Shown here piece after piece: positions 1-8,183 of a stretch of DNA of 64,000 nucleotides. The stretch comes from Mucilaginibacter sp. GTDB taxonomy: Bacteria > Bacteroidota > Bacteroidia > Sphingobacteriales > Sphingobacteriaceae. A program made the position numbers and the translations under genes. Below the pieces are notes generated by a model that was given only the letters and a program-made list of their open reading frames with translations, had not been told where the DNA came from and made no database searches. Position 1 is the stretch's first letter, and the number at the start of each line of letters is the position of its first letter. The DNA lies in the NCBI RefSeq assembly GCF_028288185.1, contig NZ_JAQBOF010000036.1:1-64000 (forward strand). The letters are read 5' to 3'.

Positions 1-908
1 TAGAACCAGGCTTTGGTATAACCATTGGTAATGCGCTACGTCGTATATTACTTTCATCGCTTGAAGGTTATGCAATTACTTCTGTACGTTTCTCAGGCGT
101 AATGCATGAGTTTTCAACTATAAAAGGAGTTGTTGAAGACGTTACCGAGATCATATTAAACTTAAAACAAGTTAGGTTTAAAAAGACAGGTGAGTCTGGC
201 GACAGTGAAAAAGTTTTCGTGATCATCAATGGTCAGGATACTTTTAATGCTGGTGATATAACTAAGTTCTCAAATAACTTTACAGTTTTAAATCCTGATT
301 TAGTTATCTGTAACATGGATTCATCAGTAACGCTTGAAATTGAATTCACGATCAATAAAGGCCGTGGTTACGTTGCAAGCGAAGAAAATAAAAATCCGGA
401 TGCGAATGTTGGTGTAATAGCTATTGATTCTATTTACACCCCGATCAAAAACGTAAAATACACTATTGAAAACTATCGTGTAGAGCAAAAAACCGATTAC
501 GAGAAATTAGTATTGGATATTGCTACAGATGGTTCTATTCATCCTGAAGACGCGCTGAAAGAAGCTGCTAAGATCCTGATCCAGCACTTTATGTTGTTTA
601 GCGACGAGAACATGATGTTAGAAGCGCAAGCTAAAGAAGAAACTAAAGAAGTTGACGAGGAAATTTTACACATGCGTAAGATCCTTAAAACTGAATTAGT
701 TGATCTTGATCTTTCAGTACGTGCATTAAACTGCTTAAAAGCAGCTGATATCCGCAGCCTGGCTGACCTGGTATCTTATGACGTAGCAGATATGTTGAAA
801 TTCAGAAACTTTGGTAAAAAATCATTGACTGAAATTCAGGACCTGGTTAAATCAAAAGGTTTATCTTTCGGCATGAACTTGTCGAAATTTAAATTAGACG
901 AAGATTAA
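1..908 (+). CDS. rpoA: RNA polymerase alpha subunit (5' end outside window)
   Basis: This is the alpha subunit of RNA polymerase, the assembly platform for beta and beta' and the contact point for promoters and activators. The frame is already open at position 3 and runs 301 codons to the stop, so only the first few tens of residues lie outside the window. The visible N-terminal domain carries the family's GNALRRILLSSLEG segment. The C-terminal domain starts near KILKTELVDLDLSVRALNCL and has the helix-hairpin-helix NFGKKSLTEIQDLV, which in this family binds UP elements. An internal ATG at 102 is not the start, because conserved family sequence precedes it. The gene is followed by a strong hairpin and then rplQ, the usual end of the alpha ribosomal operon. 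Confidence 0.97.
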   Translation, partial: EPGFGITIGNALRRILLSSLEGYAITSVRFSGVMHEFSTIKGVVEDVTEIILNLKQVRFKKTGESGDSEKVFVIINGQDTFNAGDITKFSNNFTVLNPDLVICNMDSSVTLEIEFTINKGRGYVASEENKNPDANVGVIAIDSIYTPIKNVKYTIENYRVEQKTDYEKLVLDIATDGSIHPEDALKEAAKILIQHFMLFSDENMMLEAQAKEETKEVDEEILHMRKILKTELVDLDLSVRALNCLKAADIRSLADLVSYDVADMLKFRNFGKKSLTEIQDLVKSKGLSFGMNLSKFKLDED

Positions 909-920
909 TAAATAGAGTCA

Positions 921-961
921 AGAGTTAAGAATCAGAATCTTGTATCCTGATTCTTAACTCT
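921..961. terminator. rpoA-rplQ intergenic hairpin
   Basis: A perfect 15 bp inverted repeat (921-935 with 947-961) surrounds an 11-nt loop, 12 bases after the rpoA stop. It has no long T tract, so it could be a partial terminator, a processing or mRNA-stability site, or a dispersed palindromic repeat. Its sequence (AGAGTTAAGAATCAG) is of the kind scattered between Bacteroidota genes. Confidence 0.5.
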
Positions 962-1099
962 TAAATCTATAAAAGAGTAGTTACAGTGAGGCGATCTCAC
1001 TAACTCCAAACACAATTTTTTAACGGAGTATTTGCATAATTCCGCGGGCTTGACTGAAAAGCCGCCCAACGGTATGCACGTGCCACAAACAACAAAACA
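962..1099 (+). promoter_or_regulatory. Long structured leader before rplQ
   Basis: About 140 bases lie between the rpoA hairpin and the rplQ start, much longer than the usual short gap in this operon. The segment holds a small stem AGTGAG-GCGAT-CTCACT at about 981-997 and a second GC-rich stem around GCGGGCTT and AAGCCGC at about 1043-1064. A transcript leader that controls rplQ translation is possible, but only the hairpins are directly visible. Confidence 0.3.
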
Positions 1100-1738
1100 A
1101 TGAGACACGGTAAAAAACACAACCACTTAGGCCGCACCACCAGTCACCGCAAAGCGATGCTGAGTAACATGGCTACTTCGCTTATTTTACACAAGCGTAT
1201 CACTACTACATTAGCTAAAGCTAAAGCTTTACGCGTTTATGTAGAACCAATACTAACAAAAGGTAAAGATGATACTACGCACTCACGTCGTACCGTATTT
1301 AGCTACCTGCAAGACAAAGACGCAACAACTATCCTTTTCCGCGAAATTGCTGAGAAAATTGCTAACCGCCCGGGTGGTTACACTCGTATCGTTAAATTAG
1401 AAAATCGTTTAGGCGATAACGCTGAAATGGCAATCATCGAGCTAGTTGATTACAACACAGTTTACGGTACAGACGCAGCACAAGCCGCTAAGAAATCAAC
1501 ACGTCGTCGTGGTGGTTCTGGTAAAGCAAAAACTGACGCACCTGCTGCAAGCGCTGCAGTAACTCCTGCTGATGAATTAGCAGTTGCAGAAGCACCTGTT
1601 GAGGACATAGCTGTAGCAGAAGCTCCAGTTGCTAAGGCAGAAGTTGAAGCACCGGTAGCAGAAGAAGCTGCACCAGCTGTTGAAGAAGCTCCTGAAGCAC
1701 CAACTGCTGACGAAGAAAACGCAGAAAAAGGCGAATAA
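1100..1738 (+). CDS. rplQ: 50S ribosomal protein L17 with long acidic tail
   Basis: L17 is a structural protein of the large ribosomal subunit. The first 125 residues or so carry the family signature, beginning MRHGKKHNHLGRTTSHRKAM and continuing through HKRITTTLAKAKALR. The protein is 212 residues, against about 120-130 in most bacteria. The extra C-terminal 75-85 residues are low-complexity Ala/Glu/Pro/Val repeats (EAPVAKAEVEAPVAEEAA) and are probably disordered. Bacteroidota L17 proteins often carry such tails, whose role is unknown. It sits downstream of rpoA as the last gene of the operon and ends before a clear terminator. Confidence 0.97.
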   Translation: MRHGKKHNHLGRTTSHRKAMLSNMATSLILHKRITTTLAKAKALRVYVEPILTKGKDDTTHSRRTVFSYLQDKDATTILFREIAEKIANRPGGYTRIVKLENRLGDNAEMAIIELVDYNTVYGTDAAQAAKKSTRRRGGSGKAKTDAPAASAAVTPADELAVAEAPVEDIAVAEAPVAKAEVEAPVAEEAAPAVEEAPEAPTADEENAEKGE

Positions 1739-1739
1739 G

Positions 1740-1771
1740 CCCCCTCTAAATCTCCTCCGGTAGGGGAGACT
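1740..1771. repeat. Dispersed CCCCTCTAAATCTCC repeat, single arm
   Basis: This segment directly follows the rplQ stop and reads CCCCTCTAAATCTCC, a few bases, then TAGGGGAGAC. The same unit recurs at 19037-19072 and 43668-43700. Here only one arm of the two-armed element is present and the rplQ terminator follows. Confidence 0.7.
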
Positions 1772-1783
1772 TTAAATAATATT

Positions 1784-1819
1784 AAAAACGCCCTGCTCAT
1801 TTGAGTGGGGCGTTTTTTT
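1784..1819 (+). terminator. Terminator after rplQ
   Basis: A 14 bp stem (AAAACGCCCTGCTC with GAGTGGGGCGTTTT, one wobble pair) closes on a 4-base loop and runs into seven Ts. This is a classical intrinsic terminator ending the ribosomal operon. Confidence 0.9.
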
Positions 1820-1973
1820 GTTTAATGCCGTATAAAAGATGCAAAATATTGAGTCTCTATAATTGAGACCATTACACTAATTTTCTGCCAACCTGTCACC
1901 ACAATAAGACAGCATTCTGACTAAATATTACCACCTTTTACAGCAATTGCCTAAAAAAACTGCCAAACCCAAA

Positions 1974-1990
1974 TTGGCACATGCATTGTT
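1974..1990 (+). promoter_or_regulatory. Sigma-54-like element upstream of dnaK
   Basis: TTGGCAC, five bases, then TTGTT matches the -24/-12 layout of sigma-54 promoters (TTGGCAC-N5-TTGCW) except that the -12 GC is GT. A start site would fall near 2001, about 28 bases before the dnaK ATG. No good TAnnTTTG box was seen nearby. The match may be chance. Confidence 0.3.
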
Positions 1991-2028
1991 AATAAGGTAG
2001 TATAAACAATCAAGAAAAATATAATCAT

Positions 2029-3939
2029 ATGTCTAAAATAATTGGAATCGACTTAGGAACAACAAACTCGTGTGTTGCTGTAATGGAAGGTAATGAACCT
2101 GTAGTTATAGCAAACAGCGAGGGAAAACGTACTACGCCGTCAGTAGTGGCTTTTATCGACAACGGCGAGCGTAAAGTGGGAGACCCTGCCAAACGTCAGG
2201 CTATTACAAATCCTACAAAAACTATTTCATCTATTAAACGCTTCATGGGTAACCAGTTTAATGAGGTTACTAAAGAAGCAGATCGTATGCCTTATACGGT
2301 AGTAAAAGGCGATAACAATACACCACGTGTAGAAATTGGCGATCGTAAATACACGCCACAAGAGATCTCTGCAATGATCCTTCAGAAAATGAAGAAAACT
2401 GCCGAAGACTTTTTGGGCCATGAAGTTACCGAAGCGGTTATTACCGTGCCGGCTTACTTTAATGATGCACAACGCCAGGCTACTAAAGAGGCCGGTGAAA
2501 TTGCAGGCTTAAAAGTTCGTCGTATCATTAACGAGCCTACTGCTGCTGCCCTTGCTTATGGCTTGGACAAAGCACACAAGGATATGAAAATTGCCGTATT
2601 TGATTGCGGTGGTGGTACGCATGACGTGTCTATCTTGGAGTTAGGCGATGGCGTGTTCGAAGTAAAATCAACTGATGGTGATACACACTTAGGTGGTGAT
2701 GACTTTGACCAGGTAATTATCGACTGGATGGCAGACGAATTTAAAAGCGATGAAGGTGTTGACTTGCGTAAAGATCCAATGGCTTTGCAACGTTTAAAAG
2801 AATCTGCAGAGAAAGCTAAAATTGAATTATCAAGTTCGACACAAACAGAAATTAATTTACCATACATCACTGCTGCCGATGGCCAGCCTAAGCACTTGGT
2901 TAAAACTTTAACACGTGCTAAGTTTGAGCAATTGGCCGACAGCTTGATCAAACGTACTATTGCCCCTTGTAAAACAGCATTGAAAAATGCAGGTTACAGC
3001 GTTAGCGATATTGACGAGGTTATTTTGGTAGGTGGTTCAACTCGTATCCCTGCTATACAAGATGCGGTACAAAAATTCTTTGGTAAAGCGCCATCAAAAG
3101 GTGTTAACCCGGATGAGGTTGTTGCTATTGGTGCCGCTATACAAGGTGGTGTGTTAACCGGCGAAGTTAAGGATGTATTGTTGTTAGATGTTACCCCGCT
3201 ATCATTAGGTATTGAAACAATGGGTGGTGTAATGACCAGATTGATCGAATCGAACACAACTATCCCGACCAAAAAATCAGAGACATTCTCTACCGCTTCT
3301 GATAACCAACCGTCTGTTGAGATACACATTTTGCAAGGCGAGCGCCCTATGGCACAAGGTAACCGTACCATTGGCCGTTTCCATTTAGATGGATTGCCAC
3401 CTGCGCCGCGTGGTGTACCACAGGTTGAAGTAACTTTTGATATTGATGCCAACGGTATATTACATGTATCGGCTAAAGATAAAGCTACCGGTAAAGAGCA
3501 AAAGATCCGTATTGAAGCATCATCAGGTTTAACCGATGCCGAGATCAAGAAAATGAAGGATGAAGCTGAAGCTAACGCTGATGCTGACAAAGCAGCAAAA
3601 GAAGAAGTTGAAAAACTGAATAGCGCTGACGCCTTGATCTTCTCGACAGAGAAACAATTGAAAGAGTTTGGTGATAAATTACCGGCTGATAAAAAAGCAC
3701 CTATAGAAGAAGGTTTAACCAAATTGAAAGCTGCTTATGAGTCTAAAAACTTAGCTGATATAGATACTGCTCAAGCCGAGTTGAATACTGCCTGGACAGC
3801 AGCCTCTGAAGAGATGTACAAAGCATCTGCCGAAGGTGGCCAGCCAGCAGGTGATGCAGGCGCCGGAGCAGGTCCGCAAGATCACTCTGACACCGTAACT
3901 GACGTTGACTTTGAAGAAGTAAAAGACGACAGCAAATAA
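2029..3939 (+). CDS. dnaK: Molecular chaperone DnaK (Hsp70)
   Basis: DnaK is the ATP-driven Hsp70 chaperone that binds exposed hydrophobic segments with DnaJ and GrpE. At 636 residues it is full length. The ATPase domain starts with IGIDLGTTNSCVAV, carries the second phosphate loop DCGGGTHDVSIL and the adenosine motif VGGSTRIPAIQ. The substrate-binding domain begins after LLLDVTPLSLGIETMGG, and the tail is Gly/Ala-rich and ends EEVKDDSK. A histidine replaces the common phenylalanine of GGGTFDVS. The gene stands alone, without dnaJ or grpE beside it, and has its own terminator. Start choice is clear because MSKIIGIDLGTTNS is the family N-terminus. Confidence 0.98.
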   Translation: MSKIIGIDLGTTNSCVAVMEGNEPVVIANSEGKRTTPSVVAFIDNGERKVGDPAKRQAITNPTKTISSIKRFMGNQFNEVTKEADRMPYTVVKGDNNTPRVEIGDRKYTPQEISAMILQKMKKTAEDFLGHEVTEAVITVPAYFNDAQRQATKEAGEIAGLKVRRIINEPTAAALAYGLDKAHKDMKIAVFDCGGGTHDVSILELGDGVFEVKSTDGDTHLGGDDFDQVIIDWMADEFKSDEGVDLRKDPMALQRLKESAEKAKIELSSSTQTEINLPYITAADGQPKHLVKTLTRAKFEQLADSLIKRTIAPCKTALKNAGYSVSDIDEVILVGGSTRIPAIQDAVQKFFGKAPSKGVNPDEVVAIGAAIQGGVLTGEVKDVLLLDVTPLSLGIETMGGVMTRLIESNTTIPTKKSETFSTASDNQPSVEIHILQGERPMAQGNRTIGRFHLDGLPPAPRGVPQVEVTFDIDANGILHVSAKDKATGKEQKIRIEASSGLTDAEIKKMKDEAEANADADKAAKEEVEKLNSADALIFSTEKQLKEFGDKLPADKKAPIEEGLTKLKAAYESKNLADIDTAQAELNTAWTAASEEMYKASAEGGQPAGDAGAGAGPQDHSDTVTDVDFEEVKDDSK

Positions 3940-3958
3940 TTTCTCAATATATATTAGT

Positions 3959-3998
3959 AAAAGCCTTGTTCTGCTAGATCAGAACAGGGCTTTTTTGT
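3959..3998 (+). terminator. Terminator after dnaK
   Basis: A 15 bp stem (AAAGCCTTGTTCTG paired with CAGAACAGGGCTTT, one wobble) has a 6-base loop CTAGAT and ends in a run of six Ts, 20 bases after the dnaK stop. Confidence 0.9.
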
Positions 3999-4099
3999 TT
4001 TATACTGTTTTTGCTACCCATGACATGTTGTAAAATGTTAAATTTACTTGAAGCGTAACATGTTATTTTATCTTTAAAGTCCCATTGGAATTTTATAAC

Positions 4100-6373
4100 T
4101 CAGAATGACAAATATGAATATGATATTGTGAATGATTGATTATTATTCTCCATCCCAACCTTACTATCACCCTCAAACCCATGCCAAACCACCTGCACTT
4201 TTGAATGTTTAGAAACAAAACTCCCTTCAACCAAACCAAACACCACTTCTCTTTTTTGCGGATCAAAGCTTATAACTCTTTTATAATAAACTCCGCTTTG
4301 ATAATCATAAGATGTCCCATCATCCTCATAAAAAACAAACTCGCTAGCCTCATCGCCGTTCCAAACATGGATAAGTAAAACACCATCCCCGGCCTCATTA
4401 GTACTCTGTATCACATTTTGCATGGGGATAATTCCACCTGCTTTTACAAATACCGGCAGATCAGTTAGCGGACATGAAATATTTACAACTTGCCCTCCGG
4501 CAAACTTTTCATCTGTGCTTAACCTATACCAATCGCCTACTGGCAAATAAACATCAACGCTTTCAACCGTACTGATGATCGGCGCTACTAATATTGAGTC
4601 GCCAAACAAAAACTGGTTCTGATATTTGGTGTCGAACACGTTTTCATCAGTTGTATAATCAATAGCCAATGTACGGCTTAAAGGCAGGCCGGTTTGGGTA
4701 GATTGGTAAAAACCCGAATAAATGTATGGCAATAACTTATACCGCTGCTCAATGTCTTTTTTAATGACCTGCTCATAGGCTTTGCCCCATTGCCAGGGCT
4801 CGCGCATACTCATGCCCAAAGCTGCATGGTTACGGTACATAGGCGTATACGGGCCAAGCGAGTTCCACCTAACCATCAGCTCGGGTGTAGGATTACCCAT
4901 AAACCCCCCAATATCTACCCCGATCAATGACATTCCTGTCAACCCCAAACTATTAACCAACCGTTGGCCGAATAGCATGTGTTCATCTGTAGCGGCGTTA
5001 TCACCCGTCCAAACCGCCGAATAACGCTGCGTACCGGCATAAGCGGCACGGGTGAGTATAAATGGACGTTTGTTATTTAAAAGGCCTTTAGTGCCGTTAT
5101 AAGTGGCCCTTGCCATTTGCATGCCGTAGACGTTGCGGATCTCGGGCATAAACTTATCGCCGAACTTCACCAGCCAGGGTATGTTTTGTCCCCAGGCGGC
5201 AGGCTCATTCATATCGTTCCAAAAACCTTCAACGCCGGGGTCGGTTAACGCTTTAAATGATGCGCCCCACCAATCGCGCACATCCTCGTTTAAAAAATCC
5301 GGAAAATGGCAGCGGCCCGGCCAAACGCTGGCGGTGTATAATTCGCCGTTAGGGTAGGTGGCGAAGTAGTGTTTGTCTACACCTTCTTTATATTCATTGT
5401 AGTTCTCATCTATTTTTATTCCGGGGTCTACTATAGTTACCAGTCTAAAGTTCATGGCTTTTAGTTCATCTATCATTCCTTTTGGATCGGGAAAAGTCTC
5501 CTTGTTCCAGGTAAAGATCTTATAACCATCCATGTAATCAATATCACAATACATTACATCGGCAGGAATGTTCTTCTCCCTGAACTTTCTGGCAACATCC
5601 AATACTTCATCAGCGCTCATATAGCTCCACCGGCATTGCTGATAGCCCAAACTCCATAGCGGTGGCATTTCCATGCGCCCGGTTAGCCACGTATAATCTT
5701 CCAGAATATTCCGTACGCCCTGCGCACCGAAGAAATAATAATTCATATCACCGCCATCGGCCCCGAACCAGCTCATTTGCTCAGCGGTAGTAGCGCCAAA
5801 GTCGAAATAGCTTTTATGGGTATTATCGAAAAACAAGCCATAAGTTAACCCGTTATGCAGGCCGATAAAGAACGGGAAGGTTTTATACAATGGATCTGTT
5901 GTGATGGTGTGCATGGCGGCATCCGTGTTCCAATTTACATAATTGCAGCCACGACGGTTCAGATCGCCTGCCTTTTCGCCTAGGCCGATAAACTTTTCAT
6001 CAGCATACAATTTGCGATAATTAATAACCCGATCGCCCTGCCAGTTGGTGCCAAAACGTTGGTCGTCCTCGCTTAGCGGTTGGCCATTTGCTGCATAAAA
6101 ATTAAAGCGTAAAGGCTTTAGGTTGATGATCAATTTTAATGCTGACGTAGTTAATTCAACTATATCAGTCAAATGTTGCCAGGTAAAGTCATCCAGCGGC
6201 TTTTCTATCACCGCGAGTGATTCATCCAAACCACTAAAATCCTTGCTGATACAAACCCGAATAATAGTAGGGCTATACACCCAAACCCGCGCCTCGGCTT
6301 GCCGGGTTTTAATAACTAACGCGCCATTTTGCTCGGTAACGATATCGGCATTGCCTAATATTTCTAGCTGCAT
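4100..6373 (-). CDS. Glycoside hydrolase family 31 alpha-glucosidase
   Basis: This enzyme hydrolyses terminal alpha-glycosidic bonds, most likely alpha-glucosides, by a retaining mechanism. At 757 residues it has the GH31 layout: an N-terminal beta-sandwich, a TIM barrel and C-terminal beta domains. The nucleophile motif GFWNDMNEPAAW lies near residue 385 and the acid/base motif WTGDNAATDEHM near residue 456. No signal peptide is visible, so it is probably cytoplasmic. It is transcribed divergently from nhaA and is not part of a visible polysaccharide utilisation locus. GH31 also contains alpha-xylosidases, so substrate specificity is inferred only. Confidence 0.93.
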   Translation of the reverse strand: MQLEILGNADIVTEQNGALVIKTRQAEARVWVYSPTIIRVCISKDFSGLDESLAVIEKPLDDFTWQHLTDIVELTTSALKLIINLKPLRFNFYAANGQPLSEDDQRFGTNWQGDRVINYRKLYADEKFIGLGEKAGDLNRRGCNYVNWNTDAAMHTITTDPLYKTFPFFIGLHNGLTYGLFFDNTHKSYFDFGATTAEQMSWFGADGGDMNYYFFGAQGVRNILEDYTWLTGRMEMPPLWSLGYQQCRWSYMSADEVLDVARKFREKNIPADVMYCDIDYMDGYKIFTWNKETFPDPKGMIDELKAMNFRLVTIVDPGIKIDENYNEYKEGVDKHYFATYPNGELYTASVWPGRCHFPDFLNEDVRDWWGASFKALTDPGVEGFWNDMNEPAAWGQNIPWLVKFGDKFMPEIRNVYGMQMARATYNGTKGLLNNKRPFILTRAAYAGTQRYSAVWTGDNAATDEHMLFGQRLVNSLGLTGMSLIGVDIGGFMGNPTPELMVRWNSLGPYTPMYRNHAALGMSMREPWQWGKAYEQVIKKDIEQRYKLLPYIYSGFYQSTQTGLPLSRTLAIDYTTDENVFDTKYQNQFLFGDSILVAPIISTVESVDVYLPVGDWYRLSTDEKFAGGQVVNISCPLTDLPVFVKAGGIIPMQNVIQSTNEAGDGVLLIHVWNGDEASEFVFYEDDGTSYDYQSGVYYKRVISFDPQKREVVFGLVEGSFVSKHSKVQVVWHGFEGDSKVGMENNNQSFTISYSYLSF

Positions 6374-6461
6374 ATTTTATAGAACAGCAATATCGTTTTT
6401 TTAGTTTGGGAAAGGAGAGATAAAAAGGATATACTTATATTTAGGACGATTACTAGCCATC

Positions 6462-7634
6462 ATGATAAAACGCACCAATAACGCCTTTTCAGAATTTATT
6501 AAATCAGAACAAGCCAGCGGTGTGATATTAATTTTATGTCTAATCACTTCTTTAATTATAGCCAATACATCAGCCAACCAAAGCTTTGCTAATCTGCTAT
6601 CGTTTAAGTTTGGTTATGAGTCATCAGGTATCGAACTAAAATATTCGCTACTAAACTGGATCAACGATGGCTTAATGGCTATCTTCTTTTTCCTGATAGG
6701 GTTAGAGATCAAAAGCGAGATCATCGGCGGGCATTTATCCAGCTTTAAAATTGCGGCGGTGCCGATATTTGCCGCGGTTGGTGGGGCGGTAGTTCCGGCG
6801 TTGATATTTTTTATTTTCAATTATGGTAAGAATACATCGGCAGGCTGGGCTATCCCAATGGCTACGGACATTGCTTTTGCATTGGGCGTGTTATCCTTAT
6901 TAGGTAAACTAGTGCCACCCGCGTTAAAAGTTTTACTATCTACTTTGGCGGTAGTTGATGATCTGCTGGCTATTGTTGTCATCGCCATATTTTACTCGAC
7001 TACCTTACATTGGCTCTACTTTGCAATTGGCGCGGGCATATTTTTGCTTTTATTGTTGACGAATAAGTTAGGCGTAAAGCATTTGGCATTTTATATTATT
7101 CCGGGGATAATGCTATGGTACTTTATCCATCACTCGGGTATACATGCTACAATCGCCGGGGTATTAACAGCATTAGCCATACCTGTAAGCTCCAAAAAAG
7201 GACCTATCCTTGAAAAATTGGCGCACCAATTAAATACGCCGGTTAACTTTATAATTATGCCCGTGTTTGCGTTAGCAAATACCAATATCCACTTTGAAAG
7301 CAATATGGTTAACGGTATTATGGGTATATTAGGCTTGGGTATAATTTTAGGGCTACTATTTGGTAAGCCGATAGGCATAATGCTGTTTGCCTGGCTTATT
7401 GTAAAATTTAAAGTAGGCTCATTGCCTGATCAGATCTCCTGGAAACATATTTCCGGAATGGGTTTATTGGCGGGGATTGGCTTTACCATGTCGCTATTTA
7501 TATCGCTGCTATCCTTTGGTAGTTCGGTGCATAATACGGAGGCTAAGTTTGCTATTTTAATAGCTTCAGTAGTAGCGGGTGGGGTAGGGTTTGTGTATTT
7601 GAAATCCGTATTGACTGCAAAGTTGTCAAATTAA
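6462..7634 (+). CDS. nhaA: Na+/H+ antiporter NhaA
   Basis: NhaA exports sodium in exchange for protons across the inner membrane and supports pH and salt homeostasis. The 390 residues form about twelve hydrophobic helices. The hallmark WAIPMATDIAFALGVLSLLG and the paired transport aspartates in VVDDLLAIVVIAIFY are both present, as is the late GIGFTMSLFISLL segment. The gene is divergent from the GH31 gene and monocistronic, followed by a bidirectional-looking terminator. Length and motifs match the family, so function is well supported. Confidence 0.97.
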   Translation: MIKRTNNAFSEFIKSEQASGVILILCLITSLIIANTSANQSFANLLSFKFGYESSGIELKYSLLNWINDGLMAIFFFLIGLEIKSEIIGGHLSSFKIAAVPIFAAVGGAVVPALIFFIFNYGKNTSAGWAIPMATDIAFALGVLSLLGKLVPPALKVLLSTLAVVDDLLAIVVIAIFYSTTLHWLYFAIGAGIFLLLLLTNKLGVKHLAFYIIPGIMLWYFIHHSGIHATIAGVLTALAIPVSSKKGPILEKLAHQLNTPVNFIIMPVFALANTNIHFESNMVNGIMGILGLGIILGLLFGKPIGIMLFAWLIVKFKVGSLPDQISWKHISGMGLLAGIGFTMSLFISLLSFGSSVHNTEAKFAILIASVVAGGVGFVYLKSVLTAKLSN

Positions 7635-7642
7635 AAAGGCAT

Positions 7643-7676
7643 AAAAAAACCCTGCTGCGTGCAGCCGGGTTTTTAT
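7643..7676. terminator. Bidirectional terminator between nhaA and the Hc1-like gene
   Basis: The stem AAAAACCC-T-GCTGC pairs with GCAGC-C-GGGTTTTT around a 2-base loop. It has A and T tracts on both sides, so it can end both the nhaA transcript and the convergent small gene at 7695-7871. Confidence 0.88.
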
Positions 7677-7694
7677 AATAAGCGTAGAAATACC

Positions 7695-7871
7695 CTATGC
7701 TTTGTTTTTTGCTTCCTGAACTTCCAGGCGAATAGATTGTGCCAGATTTTTCAGGTCTTGCATTCCTTTGCGAACGCGGGTACCGGCTGCACTGTTACCC
7801 TTGTTGTAAAACTTGTCGGCATCAGCTTCAAGCGAAGCGATCAACTCTTTTACTTCAGTGAATTTTTTCAT
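7695..7871 (-). CDS. Small histone H1-like (Hc1 family) protein, 58 aa
   Basis: This short gene encodes 58 residues starting MKKFTEVKELIASLEADADK and ending RLEVQEAKNKA. It contains the Hc1-like core FYNKGNSAAGTRVRKGMQDL, which resembles the N-terminal part of the chlamydial histone H1-like protein Hc1. It lacks Hc1's long lysine-rich tail. The protein is predicted to be two helices and mildly basic, consistent with a DNA-binding, nucleoid-associated role, though that is inference. A strong Shine-Dalgarno sequence (AAAGGAG, then AAATTAA, then ATG) fixes the start, unusual in this phylum and suggesting high expression. It converges with nhaA on a shared terminator. Confidence 0.9.
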   Translation of the reverse strand: MKKFTEVKELIASLEADADKFYNKGNSAAGTRVRKGMQDLKNLAQSIRLEVQEAKNKA

Positions 7872-8183
7872 TTAATTTCTCCTTTAAAATATTGACGAGG
7901 TTTTTTGTTTTTGTAAAAGCTAAGCTAAAATGTTTTCTCTGAAAAAAAAATACTTAAAACAGCCTATAACGGTGTTTTTTTTCCACATTTCTAAGGTCGT
8001 TCAACTTCAGAATAATAGCTTGAAAAGATAACCTATTATCAATATTATAATAAATTTTCTTTTTAAATAATATCGATACATTTTAGGCCGCAATAGCCTA
8101 AAAATAAACGTTATACTATTTAATTTGCAAAAACAGTAAATCAACAAATAAAAACCTGCTGACGAAAAAATACCGAAGATTTG
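7872..8183. other. AT-rich intergenic region
   Basis: This 312 bp stretch upstream of the Hc1-like gene and downstream of the cytochrome/FG-GAP gene is very AT-rich, with A and T runs. The part near 7872-7925 should hold the small gene's promoter; on the minus strand a TAGCTTTT box there fits TAnnTTTG at seven of eight positions. I see no gene, tRNA or clear terminator in the rest. Confidence 0.5.

Noticed and set aside
1462..1800. 112-codon minus-strand frame opposite rplQ
   Set aside because: It is the antisense of the Ala/Glu-rich L17 tail; low complexity explains its length.
6405..6443. Promoter for nhaA from TTTG and TATATTTA
   Set aside because: The spacing between the two boxes is 27 bases, too long for the Bacteroidota consensus.
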